Shown one piece after another: positions 1 to 12,039 of a stretch of 64,000 nucleotides of DNA (its first letter is position 1; each line of letters begins with the position of its first letter). The stretch covers positions 1-64,000 of the forward strand of contig SCFE01000020.1 of assembly GCA_004352715.1 (NCBI GenBank), written 5' to 3'. A model generated the notes under the pieces. It saw only the letters and a list, made by a program, of their open reading frames with translations, was not told where the DNA came from and did not search any database. Source of the DNA: Hofstenia miamia (taxonomy: Eukaryota > Xenacoelomorpha > Acoela). The position numbers and the translations under genes are program-made.

Positions 1-22
1 ATATATATATATATATATATAT
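1..22. repeat. (AT)n microsatellite
   Basis: Uninterrupted AT dinucleotide repeat at the window edge; it may continue outside the window. Confidence 0.9.
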
Positions 23-1558
23 GATAATGTTTTGAGATAAAATTTATTCGAATTATTTCAACAATAATACTCTGTTTTTACAGGTTGTAGACAATTCATT
101 ATATAATTTGTATGTATATAATATTGACAACATATAATTTTTTACATAAAAAGTTCAAAATTTCGAAAAATTGGGATATTAACAAGATGTGGTACATCTG
201 ACAGAAGGTCTTAAAGTGAGACTCCTAAATAATTTTTTATGAAATATATATTTCAACTAAATTGCATTCCAGCGCTAGCATGGAATGGTGATCGTATTAC
301 TTCATTGATTTTTTTAGAATACATCCTCTACAAGTAGCAATGACCACAAATCAATAAATATGCTGAATGCGAAATGTCACCTGATAAAACTTACCCAATT
401 GCGAGTTGATCATCAAAGATAACTAGTTTGAAAATTCTATGATAACATAGGAATACCCAGGTTAAAAATAAATATTAATCTTAGTAAGTTATATATTTGG
501 ACTATAGAAAAATTACTATTATACTTTTTAAATGTAAGTCTTTCATACTAAGAATTAATAAATTAGTGATGCCTAATGCTTAAAATAATTAAGATTAACT
601 AAGAATTCCTATGCAAAAGACTTAGAAATTTCTCTTCTTATTTCCTATAACCTGGGGTAGGCACGAACAAAGGTCTTCGGGAAATGGCTGGGGATACGGG
701 TTCTGAACATGGCATTATTATTTTTTCTTGTTGTTCCACGGCCTTTATCCTATTTCTACTAGTCTTACTTTTTGTCCAACTCTGTTAAGAAATATTGAAA
801 GCCTTTTGCATGAACACACTTTTGGGTTGGGACGGCTTATGCAATAGTAAAGATTTGTTTTAAAACATATTCTTGTGCCTAAAATATGTGCAAGTAAGAT
901 TGTTTTTAATGAGAAACACATTTTTGAAGAAAAATTCAAATTTTTTCAACACCTAGTTTTTAAAGTATACATAAACAGAAATAATTGAAGTGCAATGATT
1001 GGTCGCATTTGTGCCATGCAAATGGTAAACACCACACGTAGGTGCAAGGTAGTTGCCTGTGTTGTCGGGGACGTGCTGCGGGAGGATCTGGTCTCCTCCA
1101 CCAGTTGTGGTTTAGCATATATAGGCATTTGTTACATTAGGTACACACAATAAATTATTTTATTATTCTAATTAAGTTCTTTACAGCATTTGCTTTAGAC
1201 TTTCTCACATCTGCACATTAAGTATTGAGAGAGTTCAAATCTTTTTGAAAAATTAGCATTTTCAAAGAAAAATAGGAAAAATATTTCATTTTTAAATCAT
1301 GCTTATTAATAATTATGTCCATGTTTAATGATTTAGAATTTCCCTAATAGAATTGGAAAACTAATTGTTTGAAAATGTGGACAAACAGTATGTCATTTGA
1401 AATCTTCATCAATCTGCTTAAAGTTAAAGAACGTTGAAATTTCTTATCCATCTTCTGAATACTTGTCAGCTTCTTTGGGTGACAATGTTAGATACAGGAA
1501 AGCGTATTGTAATTTAAATGATCTCAATGATTGAATTTCTGTAGTTTTGATCCTGAGA
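23..1558. other. Noncoding AT-rich stretch
   Basis: No credible coding region. The short open frames at 745-939 and 946-1128 have no recognisable motif and lie in low-complexity AT-rich sequence. A somewhat GC-richer patch at 1010-1110 is unexplained and may be a decayed repeat. Confidence 0.6.
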
Positions 1559-1625
1559 TGAAAGGGGGCTGAGCGCCAAATAAATTTTAACAATGGGGGC
1601 TCAGCTCCCTTCAACTACACCACTG
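1559..1625. repeat. Transposon end, CAGTGGTGTAG type
   Basis: Read on the minus strand the segment begins CAGTGGTGTAGTTGAAGGGA, resembling the CAGTGGCGTA ends found at 14745-14946 and 25300-25462. It contains two GGGGGCT(C/G)AGC-like blocks. Its partner end was not found. Confidence 0.4.
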
Positions 1626-2676
1626 CTTTGAAGTTTCTATTTTTAGCTTTTGTTCATATTTCTGTAATCTCATAAACCTGCCATTTCCTCTAATGTGCTT
1701 CAATAGATAGCGCACAGCAATAATAAATAGTACAGTTAATTTCAATATATTAAATATATTAAGGCCAGTTTTTAGCTAATCCAGATAAATGTATTTTAGA
1801 AAATCAGATATATAGGCCACAGTTTATCAGAAAGTTTGAGCTAGTTTTTATGAAAATTTTAGCATGTTATTCTTATTAATTATTAGCCATAGACTTAGTA
1901 AACTTAATAAATATCAGTCTGAAAATTACTAAGATTATTATTTAAAGTGATAATTAGTAAACTTACTAAGAAATATTCTTAGAATTATTAAGATTGTTTT
2001 AGAATGATAATCTTAGTAAGTTTAATAAGTTTGTTATAGTGTAAGGCTAAAAACAGTGAGATAAGTATTATTTTTCAACCATATATATGGTTATAGCTTT
2101 TCTAAACATCTTTTCATTTTTGGCTTATTACCAATCGTGCATTTCTACATTTTTGAAAATTTTTTGTAACATTCTTTCAAAAATGTAGTTTGGTGTCATA
2201 TTGAAATATATAGAGGTTGATGTAATCAAATGACGAGAAGTAATAACAGATGCTGATCGCATTTAAAGGTGACATGTAAGTGCTTATATTCTTCTCTACT
2301 TTCTACAATGTGCGCATTGCTTCTATAATATACATGTAGATTGAGTTTTACTGTTAAATATTTTTAAATAGTATTTGTTTCTACATTTTAGGTGAGAATT
2401 TTGAACAACACATTTTTGTTAGTTCATCATGTAGTTTATACTGAAATATTAAAAAATAGATAGAGAAATTCTAAGGACATTTAGAATCTCTCATCATTGA
2501 TTTATATATTTTTTAGGCTGCTCAACATATGTAGGGATATATTGTGCTGTTGTAGAATTTTTGTGTGGCGTAGAAAAAGCTATTTTATAAAATTGCATGC
2601 TGTGTTATAATTTTCATTATCTCTGGTTACCACTTCTCCACAAAGTGTTTGATTTAAATACAGAAAACAAATACAT
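1626..2676. other. Noncoding AT-rich stretch
   Basis: No coding signal. Around 1880-2035 there are repeated direct and inverted copies of CTTAGTAAGTTTA-like words (also near 480-600), which suggest an eroded palindromic repeat. Confidence 0.5.
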
Positions 2677-2712
2677 TAAGGCTGTCTTCACAACAACACG
2701 GTGAGCACGCTA
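2677..2712. repeat. Terminal-repeat fragment, ACAACACGGTGAGC family
   Basis: AAGGC..TCTT..A.AACAACACGGTGAGC is repeated in inverted orientation at the outer end of the palindrome at 4549-4688. The two may be the ends of one roughly 2-kb non-autonomous element (2677-4685) or two copies of one MITE family. Confidence 0.5.
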
Positions 2713-3326
2713 CAGAGATAATTGGCATCGATAATCCTTAAAAACGCCTTTTTTTATTACAAAAATTGAAACCCGTGTTACATCAATTTGAAAACAACTT
2801 AGAGCTTTCTGATTGGCTAACACCAAGTAAATATAAATACCATTTATGTAGTTAAACATTGATAATTACCAGGATATAGTACACTATATCTCTTTGAATT
2901 TTAAAATTTAACAATACAACATAGTAATATTGCGATTTAAGCTCTTTCCGTTGATTTAATTTACTGACAATAAAAATATAAATATATTCATTCACATGCA
3001 GAGAACAATTAAAACATTATCAAGGTAAATTTAAGGTCATGTTGCTCAAATTGAAAAAAATTCAGCCGTAAATGGTTAGCACAAATTGATAAACCATATT
3101 CGTTAATCTATTCTTCAATTCGAATTTTCGCTATTGTTTTAAACAATTAATTAGTAAAATTAACTTTATTTGCTTCAAAAACATGTTAACTATATTAATT
3201 TTAAAGTGAAATATTAACTTTTTGTTAGCCTAATAACTTTTAAATTAAGCACTACATAATCACTTAAAATGTATTTTTACAACTTTGGGAATGATTCGAG
3301 TTCGTGGTTAAATATACAAACTATTA

Positions 3327-3471
3327 GGCCGGGCGCAAACGATACAACTTTTGTTGCTAAACCAATTAGATAAGAAATCACATTGGAGGAATTCAAATTA
3401 TATAAAATTATCCTATCACATTGCGCGTTATAATTGGCTTAGCAACAAAAGTTGTATCGTTTGCGTGGGGC
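3327..3471. mobile_element. Palindromic MITE, 145 bp
   Basis: The left end GGCCGGGCGCAAACGATACA is mirrored by a right end reading GCCCCACGCAAACGATACAA on the other strand. The arms run about 45 bp with few mismatches (shared core ACAACTTTTGTTGCTAA). Flanks are TTA on the left and ATA on the right, suggestive of the 3-bp targets of PIF/Harbinger elements. It has no coding capacity. Confidence 0.75.
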
Positions 3472-3600
3472 ATAAAACTCAGTTTGCACTGTAATCACTC
3501 CTTTTAACTTTAATTTTAGTCGTAGCAATTCAAGCAATTTGATTGGCTGAATTGTGATAGAATAATATCGTAAGTAACATGGCAATCAGATTTAGAAAGA

Positions 3601-3810
3601 GAAGGCAAAGAATTAAAATACCAAAAGTGAAAATCCCAAAGAAATAAAATGCCAAAAATTTTAATCCCAAATAATGAAAATACCAAAGAAATAAAAGATC
3701 AAAAACAGACAGAAATAAAATGCCAAAGAATTAAAATACCAAACAGTGAAAATGCCAAAGAATTAAAATACCAAACAGTGAAAATGCCAAAGAATTAAAA
3801 TACCAAATCC
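3601..3810. repeat. Minisatellite, unit about 32 bp
   Basis: Tandem units built on CCAAAGAATTAAAATACCAA followed by a CAGTGAAAATG segment. The last three units are nearly identical; those before about 3720 are degenerate and of irregular length. Confidence 0.85.
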
Positions 3811-3926
3811 AGTATTTATGACTACTTGTCGTACTCTTTAAGCAATAGAAGTAATTGTCCTTTAAAATCTTTAGATTTCCCTTATTGCTTTTGACAAACT
3901 CCACTGAAAATCTAAAAAAATTCCAN

Positions 3927-3928
<2 letters not shown>

Positions 3929-3959
<31 letters not shown>
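3929..3959. repeat. (AT)n microsatellite
   Basis: AT dinucleotide run next to a single undetermined base at 3926. Confidence 0.9.
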
Positions 3960-3963
<4 letters not shown>

Positions 3964-4548
3964 CTTTTCTCTAAATATTTAATGTATTTGAACAATTTTC
4001 CCTCTAAACATGAGTATAGAGGAAAATTGTTCTCCCATAAATTGTAAGCAAACTTCACCTACTAAATTTTTCCTAATCTTTTCTGAAAGAAATTCTTAGA
4101 AGCAACTCCAATGATTTTGAAGATAAGTTTGGTAATGATATATTTATCAATATAAAACACTTTACAACAGAAATTCTTAAAAGGATATATATATGTTTGA
4201 TAGTAAATAGATGTGAACTTTTACTTGCTATTCAAAATGCATAATATTTTACTGGATTTCACTATCACTACTAGAAATGATATCTACCAAAATGTGGCAT
4301 CTGTATATCCCAATGAATTTAATAAACACGTCTTTATTCTGAACTCGAAAATTAGTAAGAAAATATTTTGAATTAAGAAAACGTTAGAAATTTAAGGGGA
4401 AGTCAGGTCTGCTTTAAAATCCACGCCCTGACATATTCGCATATTGTTTTATAATTGAGTAATTCATTTATTGAAGCTTCAATAGCTGCATCATTCCAAA
4501 GGAAGAAAATTTGAAATCCAACACGTGTACGCGACTTCACTACAAAAA

Positions 4549-4688
4549 ATGTTGTAGCGTATAACCCGGTGAGCGCGTGATGAGTGAAGGTAACGATAAA
4601 CCAATTATCTGTTATGATGGTACCATAGGGATGTTACAAATATCGCCCGTATCACTCGCTCACCGTGTTGTTATAAAGAAGGCCTAAA
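4549..4688. mobile_element. Palindromic MITE, ACGGTGAGC arms
   Basis: The left arm near 4560-4590 (CCCGGTGAGCGCGTGATGAG) is mirrored by the right arm near 4645-4676 (CACGGTGAGCGAGTGATACG on the opposite strand). The centre is about 60 bp with no coding potential. The right outer end matches 2677-2705 in inverted orientation. Confidence 0.65.
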
Positions 4689-5718
4689 ACTATTACATCA
4701 AATGGGAAATCACACCCATTATTAACCCTATTCAGTTTGGACTTTTTGACATACGTAAGGGTTGAAGGAGTAAAACAACCCCTGCTTATTTTCTGTTCTA
4801 GTGATCCAATCAGTCCAATTTTGGCCTGTGGTAAGTCTGAACATTAACCGTTGGAAAAATTTTTAATTGTTCAATGCTGGGCATAATTTTTGCTTATGTC
4901 AGCATTTTTTAGAAATAGGAATGGATTTTTCAAATTTTGGTTAAACTTCTGCCACTAGCTGAACAATAACCCAAAATGATATTTTTCTAATCATGATCAA
5001 ATAAATGTGCCTTATAAACATATACACATTCACGGACAAGCCATAATTATCAAAGTAAAGGACAATTGAAGAATTCACATTAGAAGTTGACTCGACCTCC
5101 ACCCAATACATTGCTGATAAAACATATTTTGAGAAAGGAATAGAGCCAAAGCTTTTTGAAAATGCGTAGAGCTAAACTTGATACCAGTAAAATGTTGTGT
5201 GGGCCTTCCCATGTTGACTAGTGCGTCAATAACTTTAAACGCGAAATGTGCACGCACTTTGTAGAACTATACGCACTCGCAAAGACTTAACAGCAGCATT
5301 AATTTTTAGTAAAGCAATTCTTGTGAATATTGCAAAATAGAAACAAATTTGAATTTTATTATAAAAATGCTTAAAGTTTAATATAGTAACATCGCATTTA
5401 ATTAATAAAACAATAAAATTTTTACAATAATATCATGTCTTAATTTAAGTTCTTCAATAGAAAATCGAAATTTCATATCCTAAAATATTGCGTTATTATC
5501 TTAGAACGCACTTCTCTAAAACACATTTAAAGAAATCCACGATTTGCAAAGACTTTAAAAATGCGTTTTAGTGCTTTTAAAAGTTACTGACGCTCTCGTT
5601 TACATAGGTTCGTCTAAAGTAAACTTTTCAAAATAATCAATTCTTTCCAAGGGGGCTAACATGAAAGACATATTTAATTGTTTTCTGGTTGAAATTCAAG
5701 GATTCACAAATATACTAC
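4689..5718. other. Noncoding stretch
   Basis: No recognisable gene, RNA or repeat. The small minus-strand open frame at 5075-5257 has no motif. Confidence 0.5.
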
Positions 5719-5720
5719 TA

Positions 5721-7461
5721 CTACTACCTCCGTTTCAAAATAAGTGACCAATCCCACTTTTTGAAAAATTCCGAAATAAGTGACCAATATGAAAAAATAA
5801 AGTACAAATGGATAAAAAATGTCGTACTTCATTACTTTTGTAAAAATTCAATTACGTAAACAATTAATAATAATAATAATTAACAACTACTTGTATAAAC
5901 GCTATATTCGAGCTTCTTTCCCTATGACTATGGCTTTTGTCGATTCGATAATCGTTTTGTTGCATCTAATTCTTTCTTGCAATCTGCCTTAACGTCGTAA
6001 TTTCATCTTCGATATATGCGGGAGTTTGTACTTGTTTCCTCCACCACAATCAAGTAATTCCTCCATTTCCAATTGCAATGACAGAAAGACATCGCTCAAA
6101 CATTTCGACTCAAGGTTGATAAAAGATTTCTCCACACATCCAATTAACTCGTCAATTGTCTTTGGAGCATTTTGGCGCTGTAAAGCTTGGATAGAATTGA
6201 AGTATACAAGGTCCAACACGTTCAAGTCTGGACTGTTTGGAGGTTGAAAACGAAACTGTATATCCCATCCATCCTTTCGACACTCCGAAACAAGCAACGC
6301 ATCATTAATGGTACAATGGGGCTTCGCGTTGCCTTGTTGAATAATGATTTTCCCTCTTCTTGAACCTGCTGGCCATTTCTTCTTTATAGCTGGAATAACT
6401 TCGTCTATAATTATATTTCTTTGTTTTTTTTTCGTTGATAGACTGGATGTTCATCGTGACTATCGTTCCTTTTACATGGTTTTTGCTATTGCGCGGAGCA
6501 GGTTCTTTGTACACAAACGGCCATATGCCGATCTTTCCATCAAAATGTGCTTTCTTGTTAGGATCATACCTTGGTCGCGCAACAGCTGCCATGAACATCA
6601 CCTTTGTTATAAACCGCTTACTGTTGCAAAATCGATCAAGAGGCTCTTCGTCCGGAAGCAGATAGTACTTCTGGTTTACATGTGTAATGTAGAATCATTT
6701 TTCGTCAATATGCACATAAGAGTACATGTCATCAAAGAAACCATCATTTTGGAGAAAGGATAAGCAAAAATCTAGTCGCTCCATTTTGTTTTTCTCGATG
6801 AGCAATGGCTTCAAGGCACTGGAATGTCGCTTTAGTTTAACATTCTGCAAGAGCCTCCAGAGAGAAATTTTTGGAATTTCAATACAAACGGCAAATCGAT
6901 CCAAAGTTTGTCTGTCGCATAGCGTTATATTTTCAACTTCTTTGAGTTATTCTGCATCCCATTTTTTTTCCTACCACACCTTCCTTTCTTTTTGGATGCT
7001 ACATCCACAGATTTTGGTTGGATCTATCACTCCTTCTCTTCCTAATCTCCAGATTCGTCGAATAGTTTCGCCAGATACACAAAAATTTGCCATTGCCTCT
7101 TGCGTTGCACCACGGCATAATCTACCATTTTTGTGTCGTTGTGACAAAAAACCAGAATAGCTGTTCGAATTTCGTTTGCTGTGGTTGGTTTCTTTTCGTG
7201 TTGATTTATCGGAGCCATTGTTTGAGCTTCTATAAATGCAAATTGTGAACACAGCGGAGAGAAATGCTATCACACCTGAAATTCATATTTTTCAAAGCTT
7301 CACACTGCAGTCCACAAGTATCGTACATATACAACAACACGTCCGTGGTAGGTAAATGGTATAGTAAGCATTATTATCCCATCAAATCGCTCGTCAAAGC
7401 GAAACTGCCAATAATTATCACAAAATGGTGAATTCGGTCACTTATTATGAAACGGAGGTAG
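5721..7461 (-). mobile_element. Complete plant-type mariner-like element (DD39D, Stowaway-like ends)
   Basis: This 1741-bp element has both terminal inverted repeats: the left starts CTACCTCCGTTTCAAAATAA and the right, read on the minus strand, starts CTACCTCCGTTTCATAATAA. Both continue GTGACC, and TA target duplications lie at 5719-5720 and 7462-7463. The ends closely resemble those known for plant Stowaway MITEs and plant mariner-like elements (CTCCCTCCGT...AAATAAGTG). An internal copy of the AAATAAGTGACCAAT word lies near 5774. The element carries one transposase gene on the minus strand, now broken. The intact ends mean it could still be mobilised in trans by a related transposase, if one exists in the genome. 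Confidence 0.9.
5989..7273 (-). pseudogene. Mariner-like transposase, DD39D type, inactivated
   Basis: Cut-and-paste transposase relic read from 7273 down to 5989. The N-terminal part has a helix-turn-helix-like stretch (ATQEAMANFCVSGETIRRIW) as in plant mariner transposases. The catalytic triad can be placed: first Asp in HIDEK at about 6700, third Asp in NSPDLNVLDLVYF near 6205. The second position, normally QQDNAKPH, reads QQGNAKPH (about 6325-6350), so the catalytic Asp codon GAC has become GGC. Exactly 39 residues separate that position from the last Asp, which defines DD39D. A TGA replaces the Trp codon expected just after HIDEK, and other stops or frameshifts occur near 6435 and 6940. 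The ARPRYDPNKKAHFDGKIGIW block and the C-terminal SIQALQ region match plant-type members. It is certainly non-functional as written. Confidence 0.88.
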
Positions 7462-7463
7462 TA

Positions 7464-9454
7464 TAAATCTTTACTAAAAACTTAATTACAATCTGAGATT
7501 AACATTGACAATGGATGCATTGAAGAATCAAACTTAATCATTAAAATCTAGGTAATTCTTAAACAAATAATGAGAATTGCATTGATAAATTTGCAGTTAC
7601 CAGAAACTTCAATGAAAGCAAAAACATTTAAAATGCCATTTTTCTCACAATACCAAACACTCTATTCCATAGATGACATATCTGAGCTTGTTGGAATAAA
7701 AGAGCTTTGCTTATTATTTGTGAAATATTACATAATTTTGACAAAATATATAACTTCTTCAGAAAAGGTCTAGCGTATTGCGTTAAGGGACTAACTTATT
7801 ATTTTTCTAGATGCTGTTTAGAATTTCGCAAACTAACGTTGATAGTTTTCTTGTACAACCTAGTATATACGTCTTTTATGATGTTTCGATAAATTTCTAA
7901 AATACTAGATGGCTTTGATAACGTTTCCACTGGGCTTTAGACAATAGTCAGTTGTTGCTAAAAGATTTGCACACATCTAACACGGTATGATATTTTGCTG
8001 CTGTATTTATAAAGAATTCGAGAGTTGTAGATGCCTGTTAGAGAAACATCATATAATTCCAATGTAAGTGGTACTCTGAGTCGATTCTCTAAATTGCATT
8101 TCAAATGTCAATCGTCTCGTATGCATTGTATGTAAATCTAAATACATTGTTTATATCTGATATTAGTCAACTTGATTTATTTTTCTTAAAAGATGGAATA
8201 TTAATCTTTTTCTCTTCGTTCGACAATATGAAAAGTGCTGTAAATTACTCTCAAAAACAGTTAATCAATCCAAATGTTTATTTTGAAATGTAATATACTA
8301 AAAATCACATCATATTTCAATGTTCAATTACTTATCTTCGACAACGCAAACCAGTCTTCTGTTATACTGGATGAGCAACATTGCACTTTTCGATTTGAAC
8401 ATTGTGACACTTCCACTGAAAAGCCTGAAGAACTACGTTAAAAGTTAATATTTTCACATTGATGTATCCTTGCTCTAAACACTAACTAGGATGACATGAT
8501 TAGTTTATCGGATTCAGGTCTGAAGCCTGTGGTCACCAACTATCATTGTCAATGAAGAGAGGAACATTCTCCCAACCATAATGTTAGGTGATGACCACAA
8601 TGTGGCATCAGAGATGGGCATGGGCCGGACAAAAAAGGGAGGCTTTGTACGAAAATTATAAAAATAATTTCTCTTATACCTGAATTTGGTCAAGCTAAAA
8701 TTAAAGAATTTTTTGGCAATGATGATGAAATGGAAATGGAGGAGGCCGAATTGGCATTGATATAAATGACCCTGACCCGCTTGGTGGTAATTGCATTGAT
8801 CTGTGACCGACATGGACTGCTACAAATACAAATTTGAATTAATTTGACTTTGGATTTGTTTTAACGAGCGACTAATTCTAGTCTGGTTCAATCCTTAATG
8901 GTAATGGCATGTCTTAATGGCCTGCTTGGCAGAATTGGATAGCCATAGCCCAATATGCATTCAAAACTTCAATGCTTAAATAACTGCAATGACTACAGCA
9001 GATGTAGTTTAAATTGCCATTGCTATTATACTTGCACTAATTAGAGTTTTAGGTACATTTTACGAATCACCAGAGGTGCTTGAGCCATCCTTCTAATATT
9101 TAGCCAAAATATCAATAATAGCACTTATACTTATATTGATAGTGTTGGCTATATTGCTCATATTGACAGATAATCTTCAAAGCGCAGCTTTGAAAGCTGC
9201 ATTTATCAATCCACCTCATATTTCAAATATTTATTCGAATTCTATGATGATTTTTCGAACATTTTTGTCCAGTTGAAAATTCACAATCAATAATGTATTT
9301 GTTTACAACTCTTGTTTTGCTTACCCAACTGATTTATGATTATAAAATCTATTAGATTAGACATGTGCCTTTACGAGTGTGAAATTGGCACTCATTTCAA
9401 GTTCTAGTATTGGTATTGCCGATCCATTATGGCCGGGGCTATATATATATATAT
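7464..9454. other. Noncoding stretch
   Basis: Nothing recognisable. Short open frames at 7570-7773, 8105-8293 and 8514-8813 show no domain, splice context or motif. The segment ends in an (AT)n run before an assembly gap. Confidence 0.5.
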
Positions 9455-9861
9455 NNNNNNNNNNNNNNNNNNNNNNNNNNNNNNNNNNNNNNNNNNNNNN
9501 NNNNNNNNNNNNNNNNNNNNNNNNNNNNNNNNNNNNNNNNNNNNNNNNNNNNNNNNNNNNNNNNNNNNNNNNNNNNNNNNNNNNNNNNNNNNNNNNNNNN
9601 NNNNNNNNNNNNNNNNNNNNNNNNNNNNNNNNNNNNNNNNNNNNNNNNNNNNNNNNNNNNNNNNNNNNNNNNNNNNNNNNNNNNNNNNNNNNNNNNNNNN
9701 NNNNNNNNNNNNNNNNNNNNNNNNNNNNNNNNNNNNNNNNNNNNNNNNNNNNNNNNNNNNNNNNNNNNNNNNNNNNNNNNNNNNNNNNNNNNNNNNNNNN
9801 NNNNNNNNNNNNNNNNNNNNNNNNNNNNNNNNNNNNNNNNNNNNNNNNNNNNNNNNNNNNN
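9455..9861. other. Assembly gap, 407 N
   Basis: Run of N bounded on both sides by AT dinucleotide repeat, so probably an unresolved microsatellite. Confidence 0.98.
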
Positions 9862-10072
9862 ATATATATATATAATACTATAAATTTAAGAAAATCTAAA
9901 TATATATTTCATTTCATTAGAATCCTGTCAAATAAGTACTGAAAATGCTTATTTCAAACCTGTGTTAATTTATCATTGTTAAGTGGCGCTGTTAATAATT
10001 TGCAAGTAGAAGTAAACATCAATTGATTCTTCATAATCAGTTTTATAAACAATTTTAGGTACTTAATCTGTT

Positions 10073-10927
10073 ATGAGTTTGGTTGAATACAAACAGAAGC
10101 ATGATCATTATGGGCAGTTCTTCGATCCCGAATATTACTTAAAACATTGGAATGGCTTAGACTCTGACAATGATTTAAAGGTTGAACAAGACATCAAACT
10201 TATCAGTATAAAAACCTTAGATTCTTTTATTTCGAAGATTATATCACAAAATGCTCAGGTTAAACTGCACGATCTCAGTTGTGGACCTACCCTTACAAAC
10301 ATGCTCACTGCCGCTAGATTTGATGAAGTCTATCATATTGACGCAAGTGAATTTTTACCAAGAAATCGTCCGTTTCTGATAAATTCCTTAACCAATTTCG
10401 AAAAGAAAAGTGAATATTATGATTCTATTGTTAAATACTTAAACTTCGTTAATGGAAACAGCGTGAATGAGAATAACTTTAGTGTTAAAAGAATATTTGA
10501 TTTGCTAAGAAGGAAGTTTAAGGATGTTTTCATGTGTGACATGAACCTCCTCTCTGATATATTTAATGGGGAAGTGATTGAATATGGGTCTTATGATGTA
10601 GTGGTTTGTACATGGGCACTTGTTGAAGGTTGCCCCAATAAGAACTGCTTTGTGAACACAGTTAAACAAGTAAATCGTATGCTAAAAATTGGTGGATCAT
10701 TTTGTGTTTCTACTGAAATTATGCAGTCTTTTTGGACTCCAGTAAAACATTCCTACAAACTGCAAACCCTTCCAATTTCGCTCAACTTTTACAAAGCGAC
10801 TCTACACGATTCTGGGTTCGAAATAGCAGAATTTATCAGAAGTGACGCCAAACCAACTGAATTTCATGATTCAAAGAGCTTTGCAATCTTTAGAGCTGTG
10901 AAAAGCCAGGACATCCCTGCAACCTAA
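10073..10927 (+). CDS. NNMT/PNMT/TEMT-family SAM-dependent N-methyltransferase
   Basis: A 284-residue single-exon reading frame of the family comprising nicotinamide, phenylethanolamine, indolethylamine and thioether methyltransferases (usually 260-290 aa, cytosolic). These transfer a methyl group from S-adenosylmethionine to small amines or nicotinamide. Visible marks: the N-terminal HYGQFFDPEYYLKHW (residues 12-26), matching the family's YL..(Y/F) lid segment; SAM motif I DLSCGPTL (67-74) followed by acidic Asp90 (YHIDAS); motif YDVVVCTWALVEGCPN (174-189); and LKIGGSF (204-210), the post-motif glycine turn. The start is the first ATG after stops. A good 3' splice signal (AATTTTAG) ends at 10058, 14 bases upstream, so a 5' UTR intron is possible. 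The substrate cannot be decided from sequence. No disabling mutation is seen, so it is probably a live gene. Confidence 0.88.
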   Translation: MSLVEYKQKHDHYGQFFDPEYYLKHWNGLDSDNDLKVEQDIKLISIKTLDSFISKIISQNAQVKLHDLSCGPTLTNMLTAARFDEVYHIDASEFLPRNRPFLINSLTNFEKKSEYYDSIVKYLNFVNGNSVNENNFSVKRIFDLLRRKFKDVFMCDMNLLSDIFNGEVIEYGSYDVVVCTWALVEGCPNKNCFVNTVKQVNRMLKIGGSFCVSTEIMQSFWTPVKHSYKLQTLPISLNFYKATLHDSGFEIAEFIRSDAKPTEFHDSKSFAIFRAVKSQDIPAT

Positions 10928-12039
10928 ATATTTTAAACTGTAAATAGTAAAAGTAGATTTTAGCAAAAACAAGTTTAGTCTAAACATACACAAGTTCAAA
11001 GATAAAAACAAGTTTACTAAATTATAGACATACTTATACACCGGAAAATATATATTTTTTTTCATTAATTATCGTTGTTCAAATAAGTTATTACTAAAAT
11101 TGGTAACTTTCAAAAAAGAAGAGCTTTGCCATTACATCTAGTGTGTATATATGCTTCTTAATATTTTCCAAGAAGTTGAAAGAGCACTAAAGTTTAAAAT
11201 AATGAGCTACTATTTGCTGTCTTATATTTTCATATTGTTGGAGATGCCTGTAATAAAGCAATTGAGATCATAGACCTCAAATCCTAAACTAAATATTATG
11301 AAAATATATGATGCTTGGTTGCATGTGACACATTTTTCTTCCATAGCAAGTTAAGATTATGGGTAATGTCCTTGTAATATACTTCTCTGCTTTCAAATTT
11401 GCTAACGAATATTTTTTTCTAAATGTCACCTTGGAAAATTCGAATTGGTTAAATAAAGAATCAGTTTGTTAATAAGAACAATTAATTTATATCTGAAGAA
11501 CTAACTTATATAAACTTATATATAATTGTCACTGAAAAACTATCATATAAAATTACATAAAGGCATTTAATATATATGAGGTCTTGAATTGTCATTATAT
11601 CATAATGTTTGCATCTGTTTTAATATTTTTTTTAATATTTGCGTCATGATTAAATTCGAAGACCAACTTTTGAAAACGCAACCAATATATGATCCTTTTT
11701 GCTTGCATTAGAGATGACCATCATCTTAGGAAACATGCGCACAAAGCAGACACACACACAACTTTGTATGTACTCATTGTACTCACTATTGTTAATAAGG
11801 CATTGTAATAATTTGTGAATAAATTGTTAAATAACTGATTGTTGGAGTAATGTGCCCAGGGATGGACATTGGCAGGACAGGGTCGGCATTGGCGAAGGAA
11901 TAGAAACAAATGGACCTAAAAACAAAGCTGAAGCTTAAAATAAGGATTATTGCACAACAGTGCATACAAATCAACGTCAATGCTGTGAAGTAAGTGCAAG
12001 ACAATTTATATGTACTTGGGAACCATAAGGTCTATGCCT
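10928..12039. other. 3' flank and noncoding stretch
   Basis: Likely holds the 3' UTR of the methyltransferase; an AATAAA occurs near 11452, rather far away. No other gene is seen. Open frames at 11721-12004 (minus) lack motifs. Confidence 0.45.
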
